Source of the DNA: Archangium violaceum Cb vi76
GTDB taxonomy: Bacteria; Myxococcota; Myxococcia; Myxococcales; Myxococcaceae
Assembly: GCF_000733295.1 (NCBI RefSeq)
Contig: NZ_JPMI01000154.1
Span: 1 to 64,000 of the forward strand
Direction of reading: 5' to 3'
DNA length: 64,000 bases
The notes below the pieces were generated by a model. It did not search any database, was not told the origin of the DNA, and saw only the letters and a list, made by a program, of their open reading frames with translations. Positions 27,626-34,931 of the stretch are shown here, in pieces (positions within the stretch are counted from its first letter, which is position 1; each line of letters starts with the position of its first letter). The translations under genes and the position numbers were made by a program.

Positions 27626-27726
27626 GCCCCACTTCGAGGCTTCCAGCGAGTCAACCCGACGCCTGCCCGGCTGCTTTCCCACTCCGGTTGTCAGGCCCCC
27701 AGCACCAGGGTAGACCTGAGGGTCTC

Positions 27727-28344
27727 ATGATGCAGCGCTTTCGTGTCCTCATCCTCGTGGGCCTCGCCACCCTCGCCGCCGACCAGGTGACCAAATACCT
27801 GGCCGTGGCCCACCTCACGGAGGCGCTCGATGGGCGCACCGGCTTCTCCCGGGTGACGGGCTTCGTCTCCGAGCAGAACCTGGACAACAGCCCGCCGGTG
27901 GAGGGCAAGTACCGGCGCCTGACGCCCTACCGCTTCATCGAGAACTACTGGCACTTCCGCTACGTGGAGAACCCGGGTGCCGCCTGGGGCCTCTTCGGCA
28001 ACCTGCCCGACTCCGTGCGCCGGCCCTTCTTCCACCTCGTCAGCCTGGTGGCGCTCGGCTTCATCGGCTTCATGTACGTGCGGCTCACCCCGGACCAGCG
28101 GCGGGTGCGCTGGGCGCTCGCGCTCGTGGCGGGTGGCGCGCTGGGCAACTTCGTGGACCGGCTCCTGCGCGGCTACGTCATCGACTTCATCGACTGGCAC
28201 TGGCGCAACCAGCCGGGCATGCGCTGGCCCACCTTCAACGTGGCCGATGCCGCCATCTGCGTCGGTGTGGGTCTGCTCCTGCTGGACTCCTTCCTGGAGC
28301 GCAAGCCCGTGGAAACCGTGACGCCCGGGGGGCAGGTGGTATAA
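27727..28344 (+). CDS. lspA: Lipoprotein signal peptidase, first tandem copy
   Basis: A 205-residue inner-membrane aspartic peptidase that cleaves prolipoproteins after diacylglyceryl modification. The first membrane segment ends ADQVTKYLAV. The conserved RYVENPGAAWG, GALGNFVDRLLRGYVIDF and TFNVADAAI carry the catalytic Asp pair. It is longer than E. coli LspA (164 residues) because of an insert of about 40 residues after TM1 (DGRTGFSRVTGF ... ENY). The ATG at 27727 is chosen because the upstream in-frame part is not membrane-like. It is followed nine bases later by a second lspA, then lgt. Confidence 0.94.
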   Translation: MMQRFRVLILVGLATLAADQVTKYLAVAHLTEALDGRTGFSRVTGFVSEQNLDNSPPVEGKYRRLTPYRFIENYWHFRYVENPGAAWGLFGNLPDSVRRPFFHLVSLVALGFIGFMYVRLTPDQRRVRWALALVAGGALGNFVDRLLRGYVIDFIDWHWRNQPGMRWPTFNVADAAICVGVGLLLLDSFLERKPVETVTPGGQVV

Positions 28345-28353
28345 ACACCTCTC

Positions 28354-28983
28354 GTGCCTCGCAAATACATCCTCCTGCTGGCGGTGGCGCTCGGCGTCAT
28401 CGTCCTCGACCAGTGGACGAAGTACCTCGTCGTCCGCGAGCTGACCACGCGCTTCGATGACCGGCCCACGCTGGGCGAGCGGCTGTCGGCGATGTACGGC
28501 GAGCCCCCTCCCCAGGGCTTCGATGGGCTGCACTACCGCTCCAAGCGGTACATCGAGGTCTCCGATTCCTTCTTCCGCCTGCGCTACGCGGAGAACCCGG
28601 GCGCGGCCTGGGGCCTGTTCCGCACCCTTCCGCCCGCCACGCGCGGCCTGCTCTTCCACGTGGTGAGCATCGGCGCGGTGGTGCTCATCACCTGGTACTT
28701 CAGCAAGCTGAGCGGGAAGGACCCCCAGGAGCGCTGGGCCCTGTGGGGCCTGCCCCTGGTGCTGGGCGGCGCCATCGGCAACTACATCGACCGCATCGCC
28801 CGGGCCTTCGTCATCGATTTCCTCGAGGCCCATTGGTACGACAAGGCCGCCTGGCCGTCCTTCAACGTGGCGGACTCGGCCATCGTCGTGGGCGTGGGGC
28901 TGCTCATGGTGGACGCCTTCGTGCGCAAGGAGACGCCCGACGACAAGGAAACGCCCAAGCAGGACAAGTCGGCCACCGCCTGA
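28354..28983 (+). CDS. lspA: Lipoprotein signal peptidase, second tandem copy
   Basis: A 209-residue paralogue of the gene before it. It has LDQWTKYLVV, RYAENPGAAWGLF, GAIGNYIDRIARAFVIDF and SFNVADSAIVVG, so both catalytic Asp motifs are intact. It has an equivalent long loop after TM1 (SAMYGEPPPQGFDGLHYRSKR split across the loop) and a charged Lys/Asp-rich tail. It starts at GTG 28354. In Myxococcus xanthus several lspA paralogues exist, two of them tandem, and LspA is the target of the antibiotic TA (myxovirescin); the same arrangement here suggests redundancy or substrate division. Confidence 0.94.
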   Translation: MPRKYILLLAVALGVIVLDQWTKYLVVRELTTRFDDRPTLGERLSAMYGEPPPQGFDGLHYRSKRYIEVSDSFFRLRYAENPGAAWGLFRTLPPATRGLLFHVVSIGAVVLITWYFSKLSGKDPQERWALWGLPLVLGGAIGNYIDRIARAFVIDFLEAHWYDKAAWPSFNVADSAIVVGVGLLMVDAFVRKETPDDKETPKQDKSATA

Positions 28984-29094
28984 CGGCGGGCCGCTCCCCC
29001 TGCGGGCGGTCCCGAGCGAGGGCCGCCACTTCCCACCTCCGCGGCGCCGTGAACGGGTAACCTGCGCGGCCTCGCGTCTCCGAGGCTCCTGCCC

Positions 29095-30411
29095 ATGCTT
29101 CCCGTTCTCGTCCACTTCACCTTCACCTCCCTCTGGTCCCAGCTCGTCCTGTACGCCCTGGCGCTCGGCGTCGTGGGCTACATCGCCTACAACGGCTGGA
29201 GCGGCGCCGTGGGCACTCCCAAGGCCCCCGGGGCGAAGCCCGAGGCCCCCACCTCCAGCGACCGGATGCAGCGCGCGCTCGGTTACGGGGCCTTCGCCGC
29301 GCTCCTGGCGTGGTTCGGCCTGCGCTATGCGCTGCCCGCGTCCGCCATCCCCGGTGGCAAGGGCGAGGGCATCCCCATCCACACCTATGGCGTGCTGCTG
29401 GCCACGGGCTTCATGACGGCCCTGACGGTGGCGGCGCGGCTGGCGCGCGAGGAGTGGCGCAAGCCCACGTGGGTGCCGGACGCCCAGGGCGGCGGTCAGT
29501 GGGTGGACACCGAGGGCCCTCGCAAGCAGGAGGCGATGATGGACTTCGGCTTCTACGCGCTGGTGGGCGGCCTGGTGGGCAGCCGCGTCCTCTTCATCCT
29601 CGTCAACTGGAAGGACTACGCGCGCGACTGGACGCAGGTGTTCTCCCTGGGCGGCGGGCTCGTGTTCTACGGCGGCCTCATCGGCGCCGCCCTGGCCTCG
29701 CTGCTCTTCGCGAAGCAGCACCACATGGAGTTCATGCGGCTGGCGGACCTGGCCATCCCCACCGTGTCGCTGGGCCAGTGCCTGGGCCGGCTCGGGTGCT
29801 TCTCCGCCGGCTGCTGCTGGGGGGACGTCACCGCGGCCGGCACGCGCTTCGCCGTCCACTTCCCCGGCTCGGGGCTGGCCAAGGACCTCTTCGGGCGGCT
29901 CGGGGGCACCTCCAGCCTCGCCTTCCAGTCGCAGGCGCAGGACTCGCGTTACGTGGTGGAGGCCACCGGGGAAATCCTGCATCACATGGCTCCCGGCGCC
30001 GTGCGCATCTCCGACTGGGTGGCGCAGCACGGCACCACGCTGCCCATCTACCCCACGCAGATCTTCGAGTCCGTGGGCCAGCTCGTCCTCTTCCTGGCGC
30101 TGCTCTTCGCGCGGCGCTACCGGCGCTTCCACGGCCAGATTTTCGCCATGTGGCTGATGTGCTACGCGGTGCTGCGCACCTCGGTGGAGCTGTTCCGCGG
30201 CGACACCGAGCGCGGCACCCTGCACGGCCTGCTCGAGTCCCTGGGCGCCTCTCGGCTGGCCGACTCGGTGCCCCTGGAGGCCTGGTACAACATCTCCACC
30301 AGCCAGTTCATCTCCCTGTGCATGTTCACCTTCGGTGCGACTTTGCTGTACCGGCGGATCCGCCGGGCAGGCGAGGCGGCTGGCGTCGGCCCGACACCGA
30401 GCCCTGCCTGA
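29095..30411 (+). CDS. lgt: Prolipoprotein diacylglyceryl transferase
   Basis: A 438-residue membrane enzyme that transfers diacylglycerol to the lipobox Cys. It has HTYGVLLATGFM, GGLVFYGGLIGA, the signature region GQCLGRLGCFSAGCCWGD, then LPIYPTQIFES and FRGDTERG. It is far longer than E. coli Lgt (291) because of an N-terminal hydrophobic extension (about 90 residues) and an insert after the first conserved segment. The usual GRxGNFxN appears as GRLGCFSAG, a variant also seen in other Lgt-like proteins. Together with the two lspA genes upstream it forms a lipoprotein maturation block. Confidence 0.92.
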   Translation: MLPVLVHFTFTSLWSQLVLYALALGVVGYIAYNGWSGAVGTPKAPGAKPEAPTSSDRMQRALGYGAFAALLAWFGLRYALPASAIPGGKGEGIPIHTYGVLLATGFMTALTVAARLAREEWRKPTWVPDAQGGGQWVDTEGPRKQEAMMDFGFYALVGGLVGSRVLFILVNWKDYARDWTQVFSLGGGLVFYGGLIGAALASLLFAKQHHMEFMRLADLAIPTVSLGQCLGRLGCFSAGCCWGDVTAAGTRFAVHFPGSGLAKDLFGRLGGTSSLAFQSQAQDSRYVVEATGEILHHMAPGAVRISDWVAQHGTTLPIYPTQIFESVGQLVLFLALLFARRYRRFHGQIFAMWLMCYAVLRTSVELFRGDTERGTLHGLLESLGASRLADSVPLEAWYNISTSQFISLCMFTFGATLLYRRIRRAGEAAGVGPTPSPA

Positions 30412-30452
30412 GGTTGATCCCCGGGCGCGTCTTGAGGACACTCTAGGAACCC

Positions 30453-31577
30453 ATGGCGTACGAGTCCTCGAAGTCGTCCACGAAGAACCAGGCCTTGAAG
30501 GCCGGAACCTCGGCGAAGTCGTCCGCCAAGCTGGCCGCGGCCAGTGGCGACACCAAGTCCGGGATGCCCACGATGTCGGGCAGTGAGGTGGCGTTCCAGG
30601 AGTGTGACGCCATCGAGGCCGACATCGCCGCCCTCAAGGTGGCCTACGAGTTCTACTTCATGGGGAACGAGCGCCTGCCGCCGACGCGGGCGTACGAGGA
30701 CCTCAAGAAGCGGCTGGAGCGGCTGAAGACGAGCTTCATCCGCAACACCGCGGCGAAGTTCCGCGTGCAGGCCATCGCCACCAAGTTCGCCACGTACGAG
30801 CGGCTCTGGCAGCGCACGCTGCAGGAAATCGAGAACGGCACCTACAAGCGGGACGTGGCCAAGGCGAAGCGCCGCTCGGTGAAGCAGACCGGCTCCGACA
30901 GGCCGAAGACCCTGGGGCCCATCGAGCTGCCGGACGAGGATTTCGAGGTCGAGGAGGTGAAGCCCTCGAAGGTGCCCTCCGTGGCGCCGCTCGTCCCGCC
31001 CGTGGAACCGGTGCCCTTCCGGGGTGGCGCGCCGTCCGTGGCTCCGTTGGTGCCGTCCGTGGCGCCGCTGGTGCCGTCCGTGGCACCCGTGGCGGGGACG
31101 CCGGCGCGGGGCACCGCGGTTCCGTCCATTCCCTCCGTGGCGCCGGTGGCGCCGCGCGTGGCCCCGTTGGTGCCGCCCGTGGCGCCCGCCGTGCCGCGCG
31201 TGGCTCCCGCCGTGCCGTCCGTTGCTCCGGCGGTGCCGCCGGTCGCGCCCGCCGTGCCGCGCGTGGCTCCCGCCGTGCCTCCGGTCGCGCCCGCGGCGGC
31301 CCGTCCTCCCGCCGCCAGGCCCGCCGCGGCGGCGCGTCCTCCCGTGGCGGCCGGCGGTGGAGGGCTCTCCGAGGACAAGCTCAAGTCCGTCTATGACGCC
31401 TACGTCACCGCCAAGCGTCAGAACAAGGAGGACACCTCCAAGATGAGCTACGACTCCGTCGCCGCCACGCTGCGCAAGCAGGTGCCCGAGCTGATGAAGC
31501 AGCACAACGCCAAGTCGGTGGAGTTCAAGGTCGTCATCAAGGACGGCAAGGCCGTCCTCAAGGCCGTTCCCAAGTAG
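30453..31577 (+). CDS. MXAN_5187-like protein with Pro/Ala/Val-rich linker
   Basis: A 374-residue cytosolic protein. Residues about 45-130 form a helical domain (ECDAIEADIAALKVAYEFYFMG ... FATYERLWQRTLQEI). Residues about 170-310 are a low-complexity linker of repeating PSVAPLVP/PAVPRVAP units. The C-terminal 70 residues (LSEDKLKSVYDAYVTAKRQN ... KVVIKDGKAVLKAVPK) match a myxobacterial domain known as the MXAN_5187 C-terminal domain. The biochemical role is unknown. It lies directly before kdsC (11 bases) and 41 bases after lgt, so it may be in the same transcript. Confidence 0.75.
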   Translation: MAYESSKSSTKNQALKAGTSAKSSAKLAAASGDTKSGMPTMSGSEVAFQECDAIEADIAALKVAYEFYFMGNERLPPTRAYEDLKKRLERLKTSFIRNTAAKFRVQAIATKFATYERLWQRTLQEIENGTYKRDVAKAKRRSVKQTGSDRPKTLGPIELPDEDFEVEEVKPSKVPSVAPLVPPVEPVPFRGGAPSVAPLVPSVAPLVPSVAPVAGTPARGTAVPSIPSVAPVAPRVAPLVPPVAPAVPRVAPAVPSVAPAVPPVAPAVPRVAPAVPPVAPAAARPPAARPAAAARPPVAAGGGGLSEDKLKSVYDAYVTAKRQNKEDTSKMSYDSVAATLRKQVPELMKQHNAKSVEFKVVIKDGKAVLKAVPK

Positions 31578-31588
31578 GGCGAGCGCGG

Positions 31589-32098
31589 ATGAACCAGAAT
31601 CTCGAGTCGCTCAAGGAGCGGGTGAGCCGCCTGTCGGTGATGATCTTCGACATCGACGGCACGCTCACCGACGGACGCATCTTCTGGGTGCCCAACTCGG
31701 GCTGGACGCAGATGTACAGCGTGCGCGACGGCATGGGCATCAAGCGGCTGCAGGAGGCGGGGCTGGAGGTGGCGGCCATCTCCGGCGGCGACAGCCTGTC
31801 CGCGCAGATGCGGATGCAGTCGCTGGGCCTCAAGCACGTGCACTTCGGCAGCCAGGACAAGGTGGCCCACTTCGAGAAGCTGCTGGAGCTGTTGAAGGTG
31901 ACAGCGGACCGGTGTGGGTACATGGGCGACGAGACGGTGGACCTGCCGCTGCTCAAGGCGGTGGGTTTCTCGGCGGCGCCGCCCGAGGCCCCGGACGAGG
32001 TGCGTTCGCAAGTGCACTATGTGGCGCAGCGGCCGGCGGGCTTCGGCGCGGCGCGCGAGGTGTGTGAGTTCATTCTTCGTCACCGGCAGGTGCCGTAG
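31589..32098 (+). CDS. kdsC: KdsC-like HAD phosphatase (KDO 8-phosphate phosphatase)
   Basis: A 169-residue stand-alone HAD phosphatase of the KdsC type without a cap domain. Motif I is FDIDGTLTDG, motif II is ISGGDS, motif III is the Lys in GSQDKVAHFEKL, and motif IV is GDETVDLPLL. VRDGMGIKRLQEAGLEVA is typical. It would release phosphate from 3-deoxy-D-manno-octulosonate 8-phosphate in lipopolysaccharide synthesis. No kdsA or kdsB is nearby. Confidence 0.9.
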   Translation: MNQNLESLKERVSRLSVMIFDIDGTLTDGRIFWVPNSGWTQMYSVRDGMGIKRLQEAGLEVAAISGGDSLSAQMRMQSLGLKHVHFGSQDKVAHFEKLLELLKVTADRCGYMGDETVDLPLLKAVGFSAAPPEAPDEVRSQVHYVAQRPAGFGAAREVCEFILRHRQVP

Positions 32099-32270
32099 CG
32101 CCCTGGAGGACGGGGAAAGCGTCGGCTGCTGGAAGCCATTACACGCCGGGGAGATTCATCCGTCCTGGGGGGAGGTTGTCCCTGGGAGGGGGGCTCCCTA
32201 GTTTGCGCCACGCGAGAGGCCCAACCGGGTGCTCGCGGGATGACAAACGCACCGGACTTCGAGGTGGGCG

Positions 32271-32639
32271 ATGGCGGGTCGGACACGGCGCTGGGGGCTC
32301 GGGTTGGCGGCGATGGCGCTGTGGCTGGCGAGCGGTTGCGTGGGGCCTCCCGAGGACGCGGAGGCGCGCCTGGCGCAGCTCGAGGCAGAGGACAAGCAGA
32401 TGGACGCGGCGCTCGACGCCGTGGAGACGCGGCTGCTGGGCAATCAGTCCAAGCTGCACCTGTGGCAGGAGTTGGAGCGGCGGCACGAGCAGGTGTCGGC
32501 CATCCAGTGCCGCGTGGCGGATGAGCACCTGATGGCCATCGCCCGGCACTACGAGAAGCAGGAGGCCAAGGCGCGTCAGCTCAGCAAGCGCCGCCGCATG
32601 GCCGCCATGGACGCCGCGGTGATGACCGGGAGCCGTTGA
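32271..32639 (+). CDS. Small coiled-coil lipoprotein
   Basis: A 122-residue lipoprotein: LGLAAMALWLASGC gives lipobox LASGC (C23). The mature part is predicted helical, with heptad-like DAEARLAQLEAEDKQMDAALDAVETRL, and ends in a basic stretch KARQLSKRRRM. No known domain. It could be a trimeric Lpp- or YbgF-like helix. The ATG at 32271 follows GAGGTGGG. Confidence 0.65.
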   Translation: MAGRTRRWGLGLAAMALWLASGCVGPPEDAEARLAQLEAEDKQMDAALDAVETRLLGNQSKLHLWQELERRHEQVSAIQCRVADEHLMAIARHYEKQEAKARQLSKRRRMAAMDAAVMTGSR

Positions 32640-32731
32640 GCGGCCACGCATTTCCGGGTAGCACGGAGGGCGGCCGGGCGGGCACCAGCTTCCGTGACGA
32701 GGGCGTTGAATCCGGGTAGAACTTCCGCCCT

Positions 32732-32989
32732 GTGAGAACCCGGATTGGAGCACTCGTCCTTGTTGTCGTGGCCGGGCTCGCCGGCTGCGGTATCCCTCCG
32801 CCCGAGGCGTGTGTCCAGGATCCGGAGCCGGTGTTGGATGCCCAGGGCGACGTCTACCGCTGCATCGCAGCGGAGGACTGTCCCCGCTCCTCCCGCATAT
32901 CCCTGTGCGTCGACGACACCCGCGGCGATGTGGCCTGCATCCGCTGCCTCGAAACCCGGTGTGTCACCATTGCCCCGGAGACCTGCTGA
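32732..32989 (+). CDS. Small Cys-rich lipoprotein
   Basis: An 85-residue lipoprotein. IGALVLVVVAGLAGC supplies the lipobox (LAGC, C19). The short mature part has seven further Cys (ACVQDPEP, YRCIAAEDCPRS, LCVDD, ACIRCLETRC, ETC), likely disulphide-bonded, like the small Cys-rich lipoproteins common in myxobacteria. It starts at GTG. Its stop overlaps the next ATG by one base, suggesting an operon with the TPR lipoprotein. Confidence 0.65.
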   Translation: MRTRIGALVLVVVAGLAGCGIPPPEACVQDPEPVLDAQGDVYRCIAAEDCPRSSRISLCVDDTRGDVACIRCLETRCVTIAPETC

Positions 32990-34032
32990 TGCGGCGTGTG
33001 ATGCTCGCCCTCGCCCTCGCGCTTGCCCCGGCCTGCTCCCGGGATGGTGCCACCGATCACATGCAGCGCGCCCGCGACGCCATCTTCGAGAAGCGTCCCG
33101 AGGAGGCCCTCGTCGAGTACCGCAAGGCGCTCGACTCCCTGCGCATGGATGAGTCCGCCCCGGCCCAGGTGATCAAGGCCCGCGCCCTCAAGGGCGCCGC
33201 CGACGTCTACTGGCTCGAGCTGCGCAAGGTGAAGGAGGCCGTGAGCGTCTACAAGGAGCTCATCACCCAGTGCCCCGAGTCTCCCGAGGCCCTCGAGGGC
33301 CGCGTGGTGCTCGCCGAGCTGCTGCGCATGCACTTCCGCGACCTGCGCGGCGCCATCGATCAGCTCACCGCCGCCCTGGCCCGCAACCCGCCCCAGAGCG
33401 CCGAGCTGCACTACCAGGTGGCCAAGCTGTACTTCGAGCTGCAGGACTACCAGCAGTGCGTGCTCGAGTCGCGCAAGCTCGTCGAGCGCTTCGCCACCAG
33501 CGCCTTCGTGGACGATGCCATCTACCTGCAGGCCCAGGCGCTGCACATGCAGGCGCTCAAGGCCGAGCCCGGCTCGCCCGAGATTCCGCGCTTCCGCCAG
33601 GAGGCCTCGCGCACGTACGCGGACCTCATCACCCGCTTCCCGGACTCGGAGCTCACCCCCCACGCCGTCTTCGAGACGGGCAAGCTCAAGGCCGAGTCCG
33701 GTGACAACGAGAAGGCCATCGAGACGTGGGTGCAGGCCCTGAAGACCCACCCGGAGCCGGCCACGGTGCAGGACGCCATCGCCCGCGCCCGGCGCCGCAT
33801 CGCCGCGACGACCCCGGAAGAGGTCGGCTCGCGCGCCTCCGCCTTCGCGCGTCCTCCCCCGCCCCCCCCCGCAACTCCATCGAGGCCGTGGGCGGCTCGG
33901 CCGAGGAAGCCAGGCGCGATCACGGCGACTGACGCGTGCCCTCCCTTCCTCCCTCCCTCTCCCCTGGGAGAGGGCCGGGGTGAGGGTCTGCCTACCCGCA
34001 TTCCCATTGCGCCCGTGTGCCCAGGTCGTTAG
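32989..34032 (+). CDS. TPR lipoprotein with an apparent C-terminal frameshift at a C9 tract
   Basis: A predicted lipoprotein (MLALALALAPAC, C16) with TPR-like helix pairs over residues 25-275 (ARDAIFEKRPEEALVEYRKAL, AVSVYKELITQCPESPEAL, AIDQLTAALARNPPQSAELHYQVAKLYF, KAIETWVQALKTHPE). As written, the frame runs to 34032 and translates a REP repeat (LPPSPLGEGRGEG). In the next frame the text after the nine-C run at 33862-33870 reads RNSIEAVGGSAEEARRDHGD and stops at 33932, 22 bases before the repeat. One more C (or two fewer) restores that shorter end. I think the true C-terminus is at 33932; the shift is a sequencing error or slippage. BamD-like roles are possible but unproven. Confidence 0.72.
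   Translation: MRRVMLALALALAPACSRDGATDHMQRARDAIFEKRPEEALVEYRKALDSLRMDESAPAQVIKARALKGAADVYWLELRKVKEAVSVYKELITQCPESPEALEGRVVLAELLRMHFRDLRGAIDQLTAALARNPPQSAELHYQVAKLYFELQDYQQCVLESRKLVERFATSAFVDDAIYLQAQALHMQALKAEPGSPEIPRFRQEASRTYADLITRFPDSELTPHAVFETGKLKAESGDNEKAIETWVQALKTHPEPATVQDAIARARRRIAATTPEEVGSRASAFARPPPPPPATPSRPWAARPRKPGAITATDACPPFLPPSPLGEGRGEGLPTRIPIAPVCPGR
33955..33990 (+). repeat. REP-like palindromic intergenic repeat, copy 4
   Basis: CCCTCTCCCC, GGGAGAGGG and GGGGTGAGGGT lie 22 bases after the restored stop of the TPR lipoprotein, but inside its frame as written. All other copies are intergenic, which supports the frameshift reading. Confidence 0.75.
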
Positions 34033-34041
34033 GCTCCTAAC
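34028..34041. promoter_or_regulatory. Probable MarR operator 1 (autoregulatory)
   Basis: GTTAGGCTCCTAAC is a perfect inverted repeat (GTTAGG/CCTAAC, two-base centre) ending three bases before the marR start. The surrounding CCAGGT...GTTAGG is repeated before the next gene at 34576. A TTGCGC box at 34007 with TAGGCT at 34030 would place the transcript start near the ATG, implying a leaderless mRNA covered by the operator. Confidence 0.65.
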
Positions 34042-34044
34042 GAG

Positions 34045-34554
34045 ATGGCGCTCGAACTGAAGAACGTCCCGGAGCACGAGCTCCTCCATCAGGATGCGAG
34101 GCGCTACCCGGAGTCGGATGCGTCGGCCGTGGAGACGTGTCTGACGCTGCTGCGGATTTCGGATGACGTGGAGGCGGCCTATGGGGCGCACTTCGCGCGG
34201 CATGGGTTGTCGCAGGCGCGCTTCATCGTCCTCATGCAGTTGCAGCGAGAGGAAGAGGGCCTGCGTCCCGCCGAGCTGGCCGAGCGCACGGGCGTCACCC
34301 GCGCGACGATGACGGGACTGCTGGACGGGCTGGAGAAGGAGGGGCTCGTCCTGCGACGGGCGCACGCCGAGGATGGGCGCATGTCGGTGGTGCGCTTGTC
34401 GGCCAGGGGGCGCCAGCGGTTGGAGGGCATCCTCCCGGACCACTACCGCCGCACCGCCGCCCTGATGAGTGGCCTGTCCGCCGAGGAGCGCCAACAACTC
34501 AAGGCCCTGCTCACGAAGGTCGCCGCCGGCATCCCTCATGTCCGGGACCCCTGA
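34045..34554 (+). CDS. MarR-family transcriptional regulator
   Basis: A 169-residue winged-helix repressor. Helix-turn-helix: LRPAELAERTGVTRATMTGLLDGLEKEGLV (about 73-102), then the wing RRAHAEDGRMSVVRLSARGRQRL. The N- and C-terminal helices for dimerisation are present (TCLTLLRISDDVEAAYGAHFARHGLS; LSAEERQQLKALLTKVAAGI). Family members usually sense phenolics or oxidants and repress adjacent genes. Identical-core inverted repeats in front of this gene and of the downstream monooxygenase gene suggest that it represses itself and that gene. Confidence 0.92.
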   Translation: MALELKNVPEHELLHQDARRYPESDASAVETCLTLLRISDDVEAAYGAHFARHGLSQARFIVLMQLQREEEGLRPAELAERTGVTRATMTGLLDGLEKEGLVLRRAHAEDGRMSVVRLSARGRQRLEGILPDHYRRTAALMSGLSAEERQQLKALLTKVAAGIPHVRDP

Positions 34555-34575
34555 GTCTCTTTTTTTGTCCAGGTA

Positions 34576-34589
34576 GTTAGGAGGCTAAT
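34576..34589. promoter_or_regulatory. Probable MarR operator 2, overlapping the ribosome site of the monooxygenase gene
   Basis: GTTAGGAGGCTAAT matches operator 1 in its left half and in four of six positions of its right half. It is preceded by the same CCAGGT context. The AGGAGG inside it (34579-34584) is also the ribosome-binding site for the ATG at 34593. Confidence 0.6.
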
Positions 34590-34592
34590 CAC

Positions 34593-34931
34593 ATGGAAGC
34601 AGCCACGACGCGCATCGTTCCGGGCAGTGGGGTGTGCACCCTCATCAACGTCTTCACCGTGGCGCCCGAGCGGCAGGCGGAGCTGGTGAGGCTGTTGGAG
34701 GAGGCGACGGAGGAGGTGATGCGGCACCAGCCGGGGTTCATCTCGGCGAATCTCCACCGGAGCCTGGATGGCACCCGGGTGGCCAACTACGCGCAGTGGG
34801 CGAGCCGCGAGCACTTCGAGGCCATGCTGCGCGATCCGAAGGCCCAGGTGCACATGCGGGCCGCGGCGGCCCTGGTGGAGAAGTTCGAGCCGCACCTGTA
34901 CGAGGTGGTCTCCACGCACGCGCGCGGCTAG
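34593..34931 (+). CDS. Antibiotic biosynthesis monooxygenase (ABM)-domain protein
   Basis: A 112-residue ferredoxin-like fold protein: CTLINVFTVAPERQAELVRLLEEATEEVMRHQPGFISANLHRSLDGTRVANYAQWASREHFEAML carries the ABM signature (split here by the usual strand-helix order). Such small dimeric enzymes oxidise quinones or polyketides without cofactors, or act as quinol monooxygenases. It is downstream of, and probably controlled by, the MarR protein. Its TAG stop shares CTAG (34928-34931) with the stop of the convergent gene. Confidence 0.85.
   Translation: MEAATTRIVPGSGVCTLINVFTVAPERQAELVRLLEEATEEVMRHQPGFISANLHRSLDGTRVANYAQWASREHFEAMLRDPKAQVHMRAAAALVEKFEPHLYEVVSTHARG

Noticed and set aside
32650-32725. 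Two copies of CCGGGTAG(C/A)AC before the Cys-rich lipoprotein gene, possible regulatory repeats
   Set aside because: Short, imperfect and without a promoter box at proper spacing; chance is likely at this base composition.
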